From positions 2,303,501 through 2,367,500 of the forward strand of contig NZ_LN831790.1 in NCBI RefSeq assembly GCF_001013905.1: 64,000 nt of DNA, read 5' to 3'. The notes beneath the pieces were generated by a model that was not told the origin of the DNA, made no database searches, and saw nothing but the letters and a program-made list of their open reading frames with translations. Shown one piece after another: positions 43,263 to 51,462 of the stretch. This DNA comes from Streptomyces leeuwenhoekii (GTDB taxonomy: Bacteria; Actinomycetota; Actinomycetes; Streptomycetales; Streptomycetaceae). Position 1 is the stretch's first letter; every line of letters begins with the position of its first letter. The translations under genes were made by a program, and so were the position numbers.

Positions 43263-43808
43263 TCAAAACCCCCCGTTCCGTTCCGTATCCTGTGCCCGCT
43301 CATTCCCGGTCTGTTCGCCCGTGAGCTCCCTCATCAGGAGTCCGAGCACGCTCCGTACACTCTCCATACGAATTTCCGCGCGGTCGCCGTTCAACCGCAG
43401 CGCCTCCACTTTTCCGCCCCGGGCGGAATCCCCAGTGATTCTCAAGGGCCCGTCCACCGCCACGAACACCGTTCCGACCGGCTGTCCGTCCTGCGGGTCG
43501 GGACCGGCGACGCCGGTGGTGGCGATGCCCCAGTCGGCGCCGAGAGCCTGCCGTACGCCGACTGCCATCTGTGCAGCGACCTCGGGGTCCACCGCTCCTC
43601 GCGCGACCAGCAGGGCCTCGTCCACGCCGAGCAGCCGGTGCTTCAGCTCGGTGGCGTAGGCGGTGACCGATCCCCGGAACACCTTCGACGCCCCGGGCAC
43701 GGCGGTGATCTCCGCCGCCACCAGGCCACCGGTCAGCGACTCGGCGACCGCGAGGGTCCCGCCCCTCACCGTGAGGAGTCGCACCACCTCGGCGGCCGGG
43801 GAACTCAA
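43263..43808 (-). CDS. cinA: CinA-like nicotinamide-nucleotide amidase (PncC domain)
   Basis: The 181-residue stand-alone CinA_C domain deamidates NMN to NaMN. Motifs are LAVAESLTGGLVAAEITAVPGAS (read as AESLTGGLVAAE), GSVTAYATELK, ARGAVDPEVAAQMA and IATTGVAGPD. The N-terminal MoCF domain of long CinA is absent. The start TTG at 43808 overlaps the pgsA stop as TTGA and has GGAG eight bases upstream. Part of the rimO-pgsA-cinA operon. Confidence 0.92.
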   Translation of the reverse strand: MSSPAAEVVRLLTVRGGTLAVAESLTGGLVAAEITAVPGASKVFRGSVTAYATELKHRLLGVDEALLVARGAVDPEVAAQMAVGVRQALGADWGIATTGVAGPDPQDGQPVGTVFVAVDGPLRITGDSARGGKVEALRLNGDRAEIRMESVRSVLGLLMRELTGEQTGNERAQDTERNGGF

Positions 43809-44773
43809 GCTTCCGTCTCCTTCAACGCCGCCCTGCGCTCGGCGATTCCCCGCCTGCGCAGCACGATGGCCTGTCTGACATAGTCCAGCCCGGTCACGAC
43901 GGTCAGGACGACCGCCGCCGCCATCACCCAGAACCTGAGCGTCGCCAGCGGCCCGGTCAGCGCCAGCACGTACATCCCGACCGCCACCCCTTGGGTGAGC
44001 GTCTTCAGCTTGCCGCCGCGGCTGGCGGGAATGACCCCGTAGCGGATGACGAGGAACCGCAGCAGGGTGATGCCCAGCTCCCGGCCCAGGATGACGGCCG
44101 TCACCCACCAGGGCAGATCGCCCAGGGCCGACAGACAGATCAGCGCCGCTCCCATGATCGCCTTGTCGGCGATGGGATCGGCGATCTTCCCGAAGTCGGT
44201 GACCAGGTTGTACGCACGGGCCAGGTGCCCGTCGAAGAGGTCGGTGATCATGGCGACGGCGAAGGCCGCCCAGGCGAACGCCCGCCACGCCGGGTCGTAC
44301 CCGCCGTCGGCGAGCATCAGTGCGACGAACGCCGGCACGAGGACCAGCCGGAGCATCGTCAGCAGATTGGCGACGTTCCAGACACTGGCCTGGTTGACGG
44401 CGGCCGCCGCCAGCTTTCCGCCACGCGCCGTCCTCGCACCGCCCGGCGCCCCCGCGTCCGCGGCATCCCCGTCGGAACCGGAGACGCGTGCCGCTGAGAG
44501 ATCCTCGTCACCCTGGGCGCCGGAGGCGCGACCGCTCCCCGCGCCCGGTCCGCCACCGGCCCCGGAAACCGCACCGGCCTCCGGCACGCCGTGCCCGCCC
44601 GCCGGAGACGCGCCGTCTCCGAAAGCCCGGCCGCCGGCCTCCCGCGCCGCGATCCCGCCCGGGATCGCGGACCCGGCCACCGGCCCCGCCGGTGCGGTGC
44701 CGGGCAGCGCACGCGAGCCGGTCCCCCGCCCGCCGGAGGAGCCTCCCGCCGCGGACGCCGGGACTCCGGTCAT
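43805..44773 (-). CDS. pgsA: CDP-diacylglycerol-glycerol-3-phosphate phosphatidyltransferase
   Basis: PgsA makes phosphatidylglycerol phosphate at the membrane. The CDP-alcohol phosphotransferase signature [27 protein letters not shown] (read as DLFDGHLAR and GKIADPIAD) and four to six membrane segments occupy residues after about 130. The first 125 or so residues are Gly/Ala/Ser-rich and probably disordered, unusual for the family; a shorter start such as near VWNVANLL has no good start codon nearby. ATG at 44773 overlaps the rimO stop as ATGA. Confidence 0.92.
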   Translation of the reverse strand: MTGVPASAAGGSSGGRGTGSRALPGTAPAGPVAGSAIPGGIAAREAGGRAFGDGASPAGGHGVPEAGAVSGAGGGPGAGSGRASGAQGDEDLSAARVSGSDGDAADAGAPGGARTARGGKLAAAAVNQASVWNVANLLTMLRLVLVPAFVALMLADGGYDPAWRAFAWAAFAVAMITDLFDGHLARAYNLVTDFGKIADPIADKAIMGAALICLSALGDLPWWVTAVILGRELGITLLRFLVIRYGVIPASRGGKLKTLTQGVAVGMYVLALTGPLATLRFWVMAAAVVLTVVTGLDYVRQAIVLRRRGIAERRAALKETEA

Positions 44774-46245
44774 CTGCCCGCCTCCTCACTCCACGCGAGC
44801 GAGCCCCGCAGCGGCTCGGCCACGAGGTCGACACCTTCCGTACCGACCACCTTCGCGTCGACCATAAGACCGGCGCTCAAACCTTCGCCGCTCGTGAGCA
44901 GCACCTGGCCGTCCGTCTCGGGCGCCTGGTGGGCCGCACGCCCGTACACGCCGTCCTCGTCGTCCACGGACTCCACGAGCACCCGCACGGTCTCGCCCAC
45001 CCGCTCCTCGGCCCGCTGCGAGACCAGCTCCTCGGCCAGGCGGGACACCCGCGCCAGCCGCTCGGCGACGACCTCCTCGTCGAGCTTGCCGTCGTAGGTC
45101 GCCGCCTCCGTGCCCTCCTCGTCGGAGTAGCCGAAGACGCCGATGGCGTCCAGCCGGGCGTGGTTCAGGAAGCGCTCCAGCTCGGCGAGGTCGGCCTCGG
45201 ACTCGCCGGGGAAGCCCACGATGAAGTTGGAGCGCACACCGGCCTCGGGGGCCTTGCTCCGGATGGTGTCCAGCAGCTCCAGGAAGCGGTCGGTGTCGCC
45301 GAAGCGGCGCATCGCCCGCAGCACAGCGGGCGCGGAGTGCTGGAAGGACAGGTCGAAGTACGGGGCGACCTTGGGCGTCGAGGTCAGGACGTCGATCAGG
45401 CCCGGGCGCATCTCGGCCGGCTGGAGGTAGCTCACGCGCACCCGCTCGATGCCGTCGACCTCCGCCAGCTCCGGCAGCAGCGCCTCCAGCAGCCGGATGT
45501 CGCCGAGGTCCTTGCCGTAAGAGGTGTTGTTCTCGGAGACCAGCATGATCTCCTTCACCCCCTGCTCGGCCAGCCACCGCGTCTCGTTCAGCACGTCGCT
45601 CGGGCGGCGGGAGATGAAGGAGCCGCGGAAGGAGGGGATGGCGCAGAACGAGCAGCGCCGGTCGCAGCCGGAGGCCAGCTTCACCGAGGCGACGGGGGAT
45701 CCGTCCAGGCGGCGGCGCAGCGGCGCGCGGGGGCCCGAGGCCGGGGCGAGCCCGTCCGGCAGGTCTTCGGGGGCGCCGTGGCCGGGCAGGGCCACCTCCT
45801 CGGAGACGGCCTGCCGCTCGACGGGGCTGATCGGCAGCAGCTTGCGCCGGTCGCGCGGGGTGTGCGCGGCGTGGCCCCCGCCGTTCAGGATGGTCTGGAG
45901 GCGGTCGGAGATGTCGGTGTAGTCGTCGAAGCCGAGGACGCCGTCGGCCTCGGGCAGGGCCTCGGCGAGCTCCTTGCCGTACCGCTCGGCCATGCAGCCC
46001 ACGGCCACGACGGCCTGCGTTCTGCCATGGCCCTTGAGGTCGTTGGCCTCCAGCAGGGCGTCCACGGAGTCCTTCTTGGCGGCCTCGACGAAGCCGCACG
46101 TGTTCACCACGGCGACGTCCGCGTCCGCGGCGTCCTCCACGAGCTGCCAGCCGTCCGCCTCCAAACGGCCTGCGAGCTCCTCGGAATCGACCTCGTTACG
46201 AGCGCAGCCAAGGGTGACCAGTGCGACGGTACGGCGTTCAGGCAT
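44770..46245 (-). CDS. rimO: Ribosomal protein S12 methylthiotransferase RimO
   Basis: RimO methylthiolates Asp88 of ribosomal protein S12. N-terminal cluster cysteines are in [18 protein letters not shown] and VGCMAERY; the radical-SAM motif is [18 protein letters not shown] follows. A TRAM domain ends the 491-residue protein. The ATG at 46245 starts [17 protein letters not shown]. It is the first gene of a tightly overlapping operon with pgsA and cinA. Confidence 0.95.
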   Translation of the reverse strand: MPERRTVALVTLGCARNEVDSEELAGRLEADGWQLVEDAADADVAVVNTCGFVEAAKKDSVDALLEANDLKGHGRTQAVVAVGCMAERYGKELAEALPEADGVLGFDDYTDISDRLQTILNGGGHAAHTPRDRRKLLPISPVERQAVSEEVALPGHGAPEDLPDGLAPASGPRAPLRRRLDGSPVASVKLASGCDRRCSFCAIPSFRGSFISRRPSDVLNETRWLAEQGVKEIMLVSENNTSYGKDLGDIRLLEALLPELAEVDGIERVRVSYLQPAEMRPGLIDVLTSTPKVAPYFDLSFQHSAPAVLRAMRRFGDTDRFLELLDTIRSKAPEAGVRSNFIVGFPGESEADLAELERFLNHARLDAIGVFGYSDEEGTEAATYDGKLDEEVVAERLARVSRLAEELVSQRAEERVGETVRVLVESVDDEDGVYGRAAHQAPETDGQVLLTSGEGLSAGLMVDAKVVGTEGVDLVAEPLRGSLAWSEEAGR

Positions 46246-46283
46246 GGGCTCAAGACTACTTCGTCCCGCTGACAGCCCACGTC

Positions 46284-46315
46284 GACGGGGTTGGCCGATC
46301 CTCGCCGACCCCGTC
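46284..46315 (-). terminator. Terminator after the RodZ-like gene
   Basis: A 12-bp stem (GACGGGGTTGGC with GCCGACCCCGTC, one G-T pair) and eight-base loop lie between the RodZ-like gene and rimO on the minus strand, separating their transcripts. Confidence 0.75.
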
Positions 46316-46337
46316 CCCACTCCCCCCTGCGGGCCGT

Positions 46338-47174
46338 TTATCCGACCTCGGGGTCACCCTTGGTGTACGTCAGCCGCTCCACGGCGCCGGGCCGGAAGTC
46401 GTCCTGGATCTCCTTGCCGTTGACATGCAGCTGAATGGCGCCGGCGTCGCCGAGGACGAGGTCGATCCGCGAGCTGTCCTGGAAGGTCTTGGACTCGCCC
46501 TGCTCGAGCAGGCCGTCGAAGAGGATCTGCCCGTTGTGATCCTTGGCGGAGATCCAGCTCCGGCCGTCTGGGGCGCTCACCTGCACCGTCACCTTGTCCT
46601 GGGGCGCGGCCGCGATGGCGCTGTCGGTCGGGTCCGGCTTGGGGTCGGCGGGCTTCTTCGTCCCCGGGGCGGCCGGGGCGGAGGTGCCGGTCGCGGGCGT
46701 GGCGCCCTCGGCCACCGACGCCGTGCCGCCCTCGTCGCCGCCCTTGACCATCGTGAACCCGACGAAGCCGATCACCACGACGATCGCGGCGACCATGGCC
46801 GCCGTCCAGTTCGGCCCGCGCCGCTCCGGGCGGATACGTTCCGCTTCGAACAGCGGCGCCGCCGAGGTCGGCGCCGGCCGCCCCCCGTGTTCGGCGTCGT
46901 ACTGGGCGATCAGCGGTTCCGGATCGAGGCGCACGGCTCGGGCCAGGGTCCGGATGTGACCGCGGGCGTAGACGTCACCGCCGCAGGACGTGAAATCGTC
47001 CGCCTCGATGGCGTGCACGATGGCGATACGGACCCGGGTGGCGGTACTGATGTCGTCGACGGTCATCCCGGCGGCGATACGCGCCTGCTGCAGGGCGCGG
47101 CCGATGGAGGGGCGGGCTTCCTCGGAAACGTCTTCGAACGGACGCTCGTCTTCAGGGGAGTTGCCGATGGACAC
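46338..47174 (-). CDS. RodZ-like helix-turn-helix membrane protein
   Basis: The 278-residue protein has an N-terminal HTH_25 domain ([29 protein letters not shown]), a linker, one membrane segment ([19 protein letters not shown]), a Pro/Ala-rich outer linker and a C-terminal DUF4115 domain ([23 protein letters not shown] [23 protein letters not shown]). RodZ links MreB to the wall in rods; the role in Streptomyces is less clear. GTG at 47174 follows AAAGG. It lies directly downstream of ftsK. Confidence 0.9.
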   Translation of the reverse strand: MSIGNSPEDERPFEDVSEEARPSIGRALQQARIAAGMTVDDISTATRVRIAIVHAIEADDFTSCGGDVYARGHIRTLARAVRLDPEPLIAQYDAEHGGRPAPTSAAPLFEAERIRPERRGPNWTAAMVAAIVVVIGFVGFTMVKGGDEGGTASVAEGATPATGTSAPAAPGTKKPADPKPDPTDSAIAAAPQDKVTVQVSAPDGRSWISAKDHNGQILFDGLLEQGESKTFQDSSRIDLVLGDAGAIQLHVNGKEIQDDFRPGAVERLTYTKGDPEVG

Positions 47175-47190
47175 GGGGGCGCCTTTCGAG

Positions 47191-47218
47191 CGTATAGCCG
47201 CCTGTGCTGGACGTTCAG
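47191..47218 (-). promoter_or_regulatory. Possible promoter of the RodZ-like gene
   Basis: On the minus strand TATACG (47196-47191) is a good -10; CTGAAC (47218-47213) is a weak -35 at 16 bp. The start codon at 47174 is 16 bases after the -10. Confidence 0.4.
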
Positions 47219-47437
47219 TCTAGGGGGGGTGCAAACGGGTGGGGCAACCGGGCGGCGGGACTTTGTACGCCATCGGAATGGCCCGGCATCCCGACGATGG
47301 ACCACCTGTGCGTCGCTCCCCTCAACTTGACGTACACCGCGGGGAAACGGTTGCCCCACGATCCCCTCGGACGGGTCACGATCGGGCACCGGATGGCCGT
47401 ACGCCGCCTCGTGAGGCGACCGGCGACCCCGCTTTCC

Positions 47438-50194
47438 CTACCCTTCGGACTCCCCCCGGAGCAGAGCGAGCACGCCATCGAGCTCATCGGGTTTCACAAG
47501 AACGTCACGCGCCTTCGAACCCTCGCTCGGTCCGACGATGTTCCGCGACTCCATCAGGTCCATCAGACGCCCCGCCTTGGCGAAGCCGACCCGCAGCTTG
47601 CGCTGGAGCATGGACGTCGACCCGAACTGGGTGGAGACCACCAGCTCCGCCGCCTGGCACAGCAGGTCGAGATCGTCGCCGATGTCCTCGTCGATCTCCT
47701 TCTTCTGCTTGCCGCCGACCACCACGTCGTCCCGGAAGACGGGCGTCATCTGCTCCTTGCAGTGCCGGACGACGGCCGCGACCTCCTCCTCCGTCACGAA
47801 CGCGCCCTGCATGCGCACCGGCTTGTTCGCGCCCATCGGCAGGAACAGCCCGTCGCCCTTGCCGATCAGTTTCTCCGCGCCCGGCTGGTCGAGGATGACC
47901 CGCGAGTCCGCCAGCGAGGACGTGGCGAAGGCGAGGCGCGAGGGCACGTTGGCCTTGATCAGACCGGTGACGACGTCGACGGACGGCCGCTGCGTGGCCA
48001 GCACCAGGTGGATGCCGGCCGCGCGCGCGAGCTGCGTGATCCGCACGATGGCGTCCTCGACGTCGCGCGGCGCGACCATCATCAGATCCGCCAGCTCGTC
48101 CACGATGACCAGCAGGTACGGGTACGGCTGGAGCTCCCGCTCGCTGCCCTCCGGCGGCTTGACCTTCCCCTCGCGCACCGCGCGGTTGAAGTCGTCGATG
48201 TGCCGGTAGCCGTAGGCCGCCAGGTCGTCGTAGCGCAGGTCCATCTCGCGTACGACCCACTGGAGCGCCTCGGCGGCCCGCTTGGGGTTGGTGATGATCG
48301 GCGTGATCAGGTGCGGGATGCCCTCGTAGGCGGTCAGCTCCACGCGCTTGGGGTCGACGAGGATCATCCGGACGTCCTCCGGGGTCGCCCGCATCATGAC
48401 CGACGTGATCAGACAGTTGATGCAGGACGACTTGCCGGAGCCGGTGGCGCCCGCGACCAGCATGTGCGGCATCTTCGCCAGCGAGTGCATGACGTAGCCG
48501 CCCTCGACGTCCTTGCCGAAGGCGACCAGCATCGGATCGTCGTCCTCGGCGGACTCCGCCAGGCGCAGCACGTCGCCGAGGTTGACCATCTCCCGGTCGG
48601 TGTTCGGGATCTCGATGCCGACCGCCGACTTGCCGGGGATCGGGCTGATGATCCGCACGTCCGGGCTGGCCACGGCGTAGGCGATGTTCTTCGTCAGCGC
48701 GGTGATCCGCTCGACCTTCACGGCGGGCCCGAGCTCCACCTCGTAGCGGGTGACCGTCGGCCCGCGCGTGAAGCCGGTGACCCGGGCGTCGACCTTGAAC
48801 TCGGTGAAGACGGTGGTCAGCGCCTCGACGATGGCGTCGTTGGCGGCGCTGCGGGCCTTGCCCGGCCCCCCGCGCGTGAGGAGGTCCAGGGGCGGCAGGG
48901 CGTAGGTGATGTCGCCGGAAAGCTGGAGCTGCTCGGCGCGCGGCGGCAGCTCGCGCGGCTTGGCGGGCGGGGTCTTGGTCAGGTCGGGGACCGCGCTCTT
49001 CGTCTGCTCCCGCCCGGGCCGGACGTCATCCCTCCCGGGCGACGCGGCCTCCCGCTCGGGCCGCGCGGCCGGCACGGGCGTCGGATCCGGCGTGGCCTGC
49101 TCGCGGTCCCCCACCCGTACGCCCTGGGTGAGGTCGGCGACCACCGGGGAGGGCGGCATGCCGTGCAGGACGGCCCCGTCGAGGTCGGCGGCGGCCGCCG
49201 CGGCGATGTCCACGGCGTCCATCGGCCGGTTCATGTCGGGCTGGGGCACGGCCGGCCGCCGGGGGCGGCCGCGGCGCCGGGTGAGCGCCTCCTGCTCGGC
49301 GGCGCCGGGGTCGTACGCCCGCGGGTCCGGGCCGCGCCGGCGCGGCCCGGCGGGCAACGCCTCGCGCCACTGCTCCTCGTACCGCTCGTCGTCGGTGTAT
49401 TCCTCGGCCACCGGGTCGCGGACGAGCCCGAGCCGCACCCCGAGCAGCCGCAGCCGCTGCGGGATGGCGTTGACCGGGGTGGCCGTCACGACCAGCAGGC
49501 CGAAGACCGTCAGCAGCACGAGCAGCGGTACCGCCAGGACGTCGGTCATGGTGTACGACAGCGGGGTCGCCGCCGCCCAGCCGATGAGGCCGCCGGCGTC
49601 CCGTATGGCCTGCATGCCGGCGCTGCGGGCGGGCGAGCCGCAGGCGATGTGGACCTGGCCGAGCACGCCGACGACGAGCGCGGACAGGCCGATCACGATG
49701 CGGCCGTTGGCCTCGGGCTTCTCCGGGTGCCGGATGAAGCGCACCGCGATGACGGCGACCAGGATCGGCACGAGCAGGTCGAGCCGTCCGAAGGCGCCGG
49801 TCACCAGGATCTCGACGAGATCGCCCACCGGGCCCTTCAGGTCGGCCCAGGTGCCCGCGGCGACGATCAGCGCGATGGCGAGGAGCAGCAGCGCCACCCC
49901 GTCCTTGCGGTGCGCCGGGTCGAGGTTCTTCGCGCCCTGCCCTATGCCGCGGAACACGGCGCCGACGGCGTGCGCGAGACCCAGCCAGAGGGCGCGCACG
50001 AGGCGGTACACGCCGCTGGTGGGGCTCGGCGCGGGAGCGGGCTTCCTCGCCGCCGCCTTCCTGGCCGGCGCCTTCCGAGCGGGCGCCTTCCTGGGGGGCG
50101 CCTTTTTCGCCGCGGCCTTCTTCACGGGAGCCTTCGCGGGAGCGGCCGGCTTCTTCGCGGGCGGCTTCTTGGCTGCGGAAGGACGTGAGGCCAT
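47438..50194 (-). CDS. ftsK: DNA translocase FtsK/SpoIIIE
   Basis: FtsK pumps chromosomal DNA, acting in sporulation septa in Streptomyces. The 918-residue protein starts with about 55 Lys/Ala/Pro-rich residues (for example KKAAAKKAPPRKAPARKA), then four membrane segments, a Pro/Arg-rich linker, the motor with Walker A VAGATGSGKSSCIN (about residue 580) and Walker B LLVIVDELADLMM, and the gamma DNA-reading winged helix at the C terminus (LRVGFAKAGRLMDLMESRNI, read as GFAKAGRLMDLM). The ATG at 50194 lies seven bases after TAACCT, a possible -10, and lacks a ribosome-binding site. Confidence 0.96.
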   Translation of the reverse strand: MASRPSAAKKPPAKKPAAPAKAPVKKAAAKKAPPRKAPARKAPARKAAARKPAPAPSPTSGVYRLVRALWLGLAHAVGAVFRGIGQGAKNLDPAHRKDGVALLLLAIALIVAAGTWADLKGPVGDLVEILVTGAFGRLDLLVPILVAVIAVRFIRHPEKPEANGRIVIGLSALVVGVLGQVHIACGSPARSAGMQAIRDAGGLIGWAAATPLSYTMTDVLAVPLLVLLTVFGLLVVTATPVNAIPQRLRLLGVRLGLVRDPVAEEYTDDERYEEQWREALPAGPRRRGPDPRAYDPGAAEQEALTRRRGRPRRPAVPQPDMNRPMDAVDIAAAAAADLDGAVLHGMPPSPVVADLTQGVRVGDREQATPDPTPVPAARPEREAASPGRDDVRPGREQTKSAVPDLTKTPPAKPRELPPRAEQLQLSGDITYALPPLDLLTRGGPGKARSAANDAIVEALTTVFTEFKVDARVTGFTRGPTVTRYEVELGPAVKVERITALTKNIAYAVASPDVRIISPIPGKSAVGIEIPNTDREMVNLGDVLRLAESAEDDDPMLVAFGKDVEGGYVMHSLAKMPHMLVAGATGSGKSSCINCLITSVMMRATPEDVRMILVDPKRVELTAYEGIPHLITPIITNPKRAAEALQWVVREMDLRYDDLAAYGYRHIDDFNRAVREGKVKPPEGSERELQPYPYLLVIVDELADLMMVAPRDVEDAIVRITQLARAAGIHLVLATQRPSVDVVTGLIKANVPSRLAFATSSLADSRVILDQPGAEKLIGKGDGLFLPMGANKPVRMQGAFVTEEEVAAVVRHCKEQMTPVFRDDVVVGGKQKKEIDEDIGDDLDLLCQAAELVVSTQFGSTSMLQRKLRVGFAKAGRLMDLMESRNIVGPSEGSKARDVLVKPDELDGVLALLRGESEG

Positions 50195-50369
50195 GAGTGT
50201 GAGGTTACCGGGGGAGACGACGGCGGACACGTGTGCCTACGGCTTCACCCGTTCGTGTCGCGGTGGCAGGGGCGTGAGGCTGACGTGCCCGGGCGGGCGC
50301 GGAACTCACGCCGCCGACGGGCCGCCTGACGTACGCTCACCGCTCGCCCCGCGGATCGCCGGGTCCGGG

Positions 50370-50395
50370 GCGGTGGCGTCCCCGGACGCCACCGC
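50370..50395 (-). terminator. osaB terminator
   Basis: Twelve contiguous base pairs (GCGGTGGCGTCC with its complement, tight CC loop) lie about 70 bases after the osaB stop and before the ftsK start region. Confidence 0.7.
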
Positions 50396-50466
50396 GCGGT
50401 CCACCGACGGCGCGGAGTTCCCGGCCGCCCGGGCGGGCTCGGCACGGGCCGCTGCTCGTCGCGGCG

Positions 50467-51141
50467 TCAGTTCACCGCGGGCTGACCGCCGGAGGTGCCC
50501 GGCTCCAGCGCGTCCAGAGCCCGCCGCAATCCGGTCAGCTTGCGCTCCAGATGGGCTGCCGTGGCCACCGCGGCCGCGTCGGTCGATTCGTCACTGAGCT
50601 GCTTGGACAGCGCCTCGGCCTGCTCCTCGACCGCCGCCAGCCGGGCCGACAGCTCCGCGAGCAGCCCCGCCGGCTCCTTGGCCTCACCGCCCGCGGCCTT
50701 GCCGCCGCCCTCCAACTGGAGCCGCAGCAGCGCCGCCTGCTCCCGGAGCTGGCAGTTCTTCATGTACAGCTCGACGAAGACGGAGACCTTCGCGCGCAGC
50801 ACCCAGGGGTCGAACGGCTTGGAGATGTAGTCCACGGCGCCCGCCGCGTATCCGCGGAAGGTGTGGTGAGGGCCGTGGTTGATCGCGGTGAGGAAGATGA
50901 TCGGGATGTCCCGGGTCCGCTCCCGCCGCTTGATGTGCGCGGCGGTCTCGAAACCGTCCATGCCCGGCATCTGGACGTCCAGCAGAATGACCGCGAAGTC
51001 GTCCGTGAGCAGTGCTTTGAGCGCTTCCTCCCCGGACGATGCCCGCACCAGCGTCTGATCGAGCGCCGAGAGGATCGCCTCCAGCGCCAGCAGATTCTCC
51101 GGCCGGTCATCGACCAGGAGGATCTTGGCCTTCTGCACCAT
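50467..51141 (-). CDS. osaB: Response regulator OsaB
   Basis: The 224-residue regulator has an N-terminal receiver (ILLVDDRPENLLALEAIL, phospho-Asp in VILLDVQMPGMDG, FLTAI, YISKPFD) and no DNA-binding domain; instead the C-terminal 95 residues are a Leu/Ala/Glu-rich coiled coil (RLAAVEEQAEALSKQLSDES, AHLERKLTGLRRALDAL). S. coelicolor OsaB is the partner of OsaA and is needed for aerial growth under osmotic stress. ATG at 51141 has GGAGGGCGGG before it. It has its own promoter, 321 bases after osaA. Confidence 0.9.
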   Translation of the reverse strand: MVQKAKILLVDDRPENLLALEAILSALDQTLVRASSGEEALKALLTDDFAVILLDVQMPGMDGFETAAHIKRRERTRDIPIIFLTAINHGPHHTFRGYAAGAVDYISKPFDPWVLRAKVSVFVELYMKNCQLREQAALLRLQLEGGGKAAGGEAKEPAGLLAELSARLAAVEEQAEALSKQLSDESTDAAAVATAAHLERKLTGLRRALDALEPGTSGGQPAVN

Positions 51142-51275
51142 GGCCCGCCCTCCTCGCCCCGGCGTGGGGCCTCCCCGGTCCACAGGACTTGGGGAGGCAC
51201 CGGCGGGCGCCGCCCCAGCGGACGACTCCCTTGCGTCGCCCGTCCTTGTGCCGGTCATCGTAGCCGCACCCCGCT

Positions 51276-51305
51276 TGTCACCACACCCTGTCACCGCGAT
51301 GTCAC
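51276..51305. repeat. TGTCAC direct repeats in osaB leader
   Basis: TGTCACC at 51276-51282 and 51289-51295 (13 bp apart) and TGTCAC at 51300-51305 (11 bp further). They lie downstream of the proposed promoter and could bind a regulator. Confidence 0.5.
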
Positions 51306-51360
51306 TGTGCACGTAGCAGAAACGCGGTGTGAGACGAGAGAGTTCCCCGAATCCCGCACT

Positions 51361-51389
51361 TCTACACGGCTTCGCGCACACTCGGTCAA
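51361..51389 (-). promoter_or_regulatory. Probable osaB promoter
   Basis: On the minus strand TTGACC (51389-51384), 17 bases, TGTAGA (51366-51361). The start would be near 51354, giving a leader of about 210 bases. Confidence 0.6.
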
Positions 51390-51462
51390 CAAGTACGCGT
51401 CAAGACCGAGCATTCCCACCGCGTTCGCGCACACCACCTTCGCACGCTCCCGGGCGTTCCCC

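Larger units (their letters stand above)
51142..51462. other. osaA-osaB intergenic region
   Basis: The 321 bases hold a likely promoter for osaB (51361-51389), three TGTCAC words (51276-51305), and about 210 bases of untranslated leader. No open frame with recognisable features was seen. Confidence 0.6.

Noticed and set aside
50245..50445. 66-codon minus-strand frame between osaB and ftsK
   Set aside because: Arg/Pro-rich with no ribosome-binding site, and it overlaps the osaB terminator.
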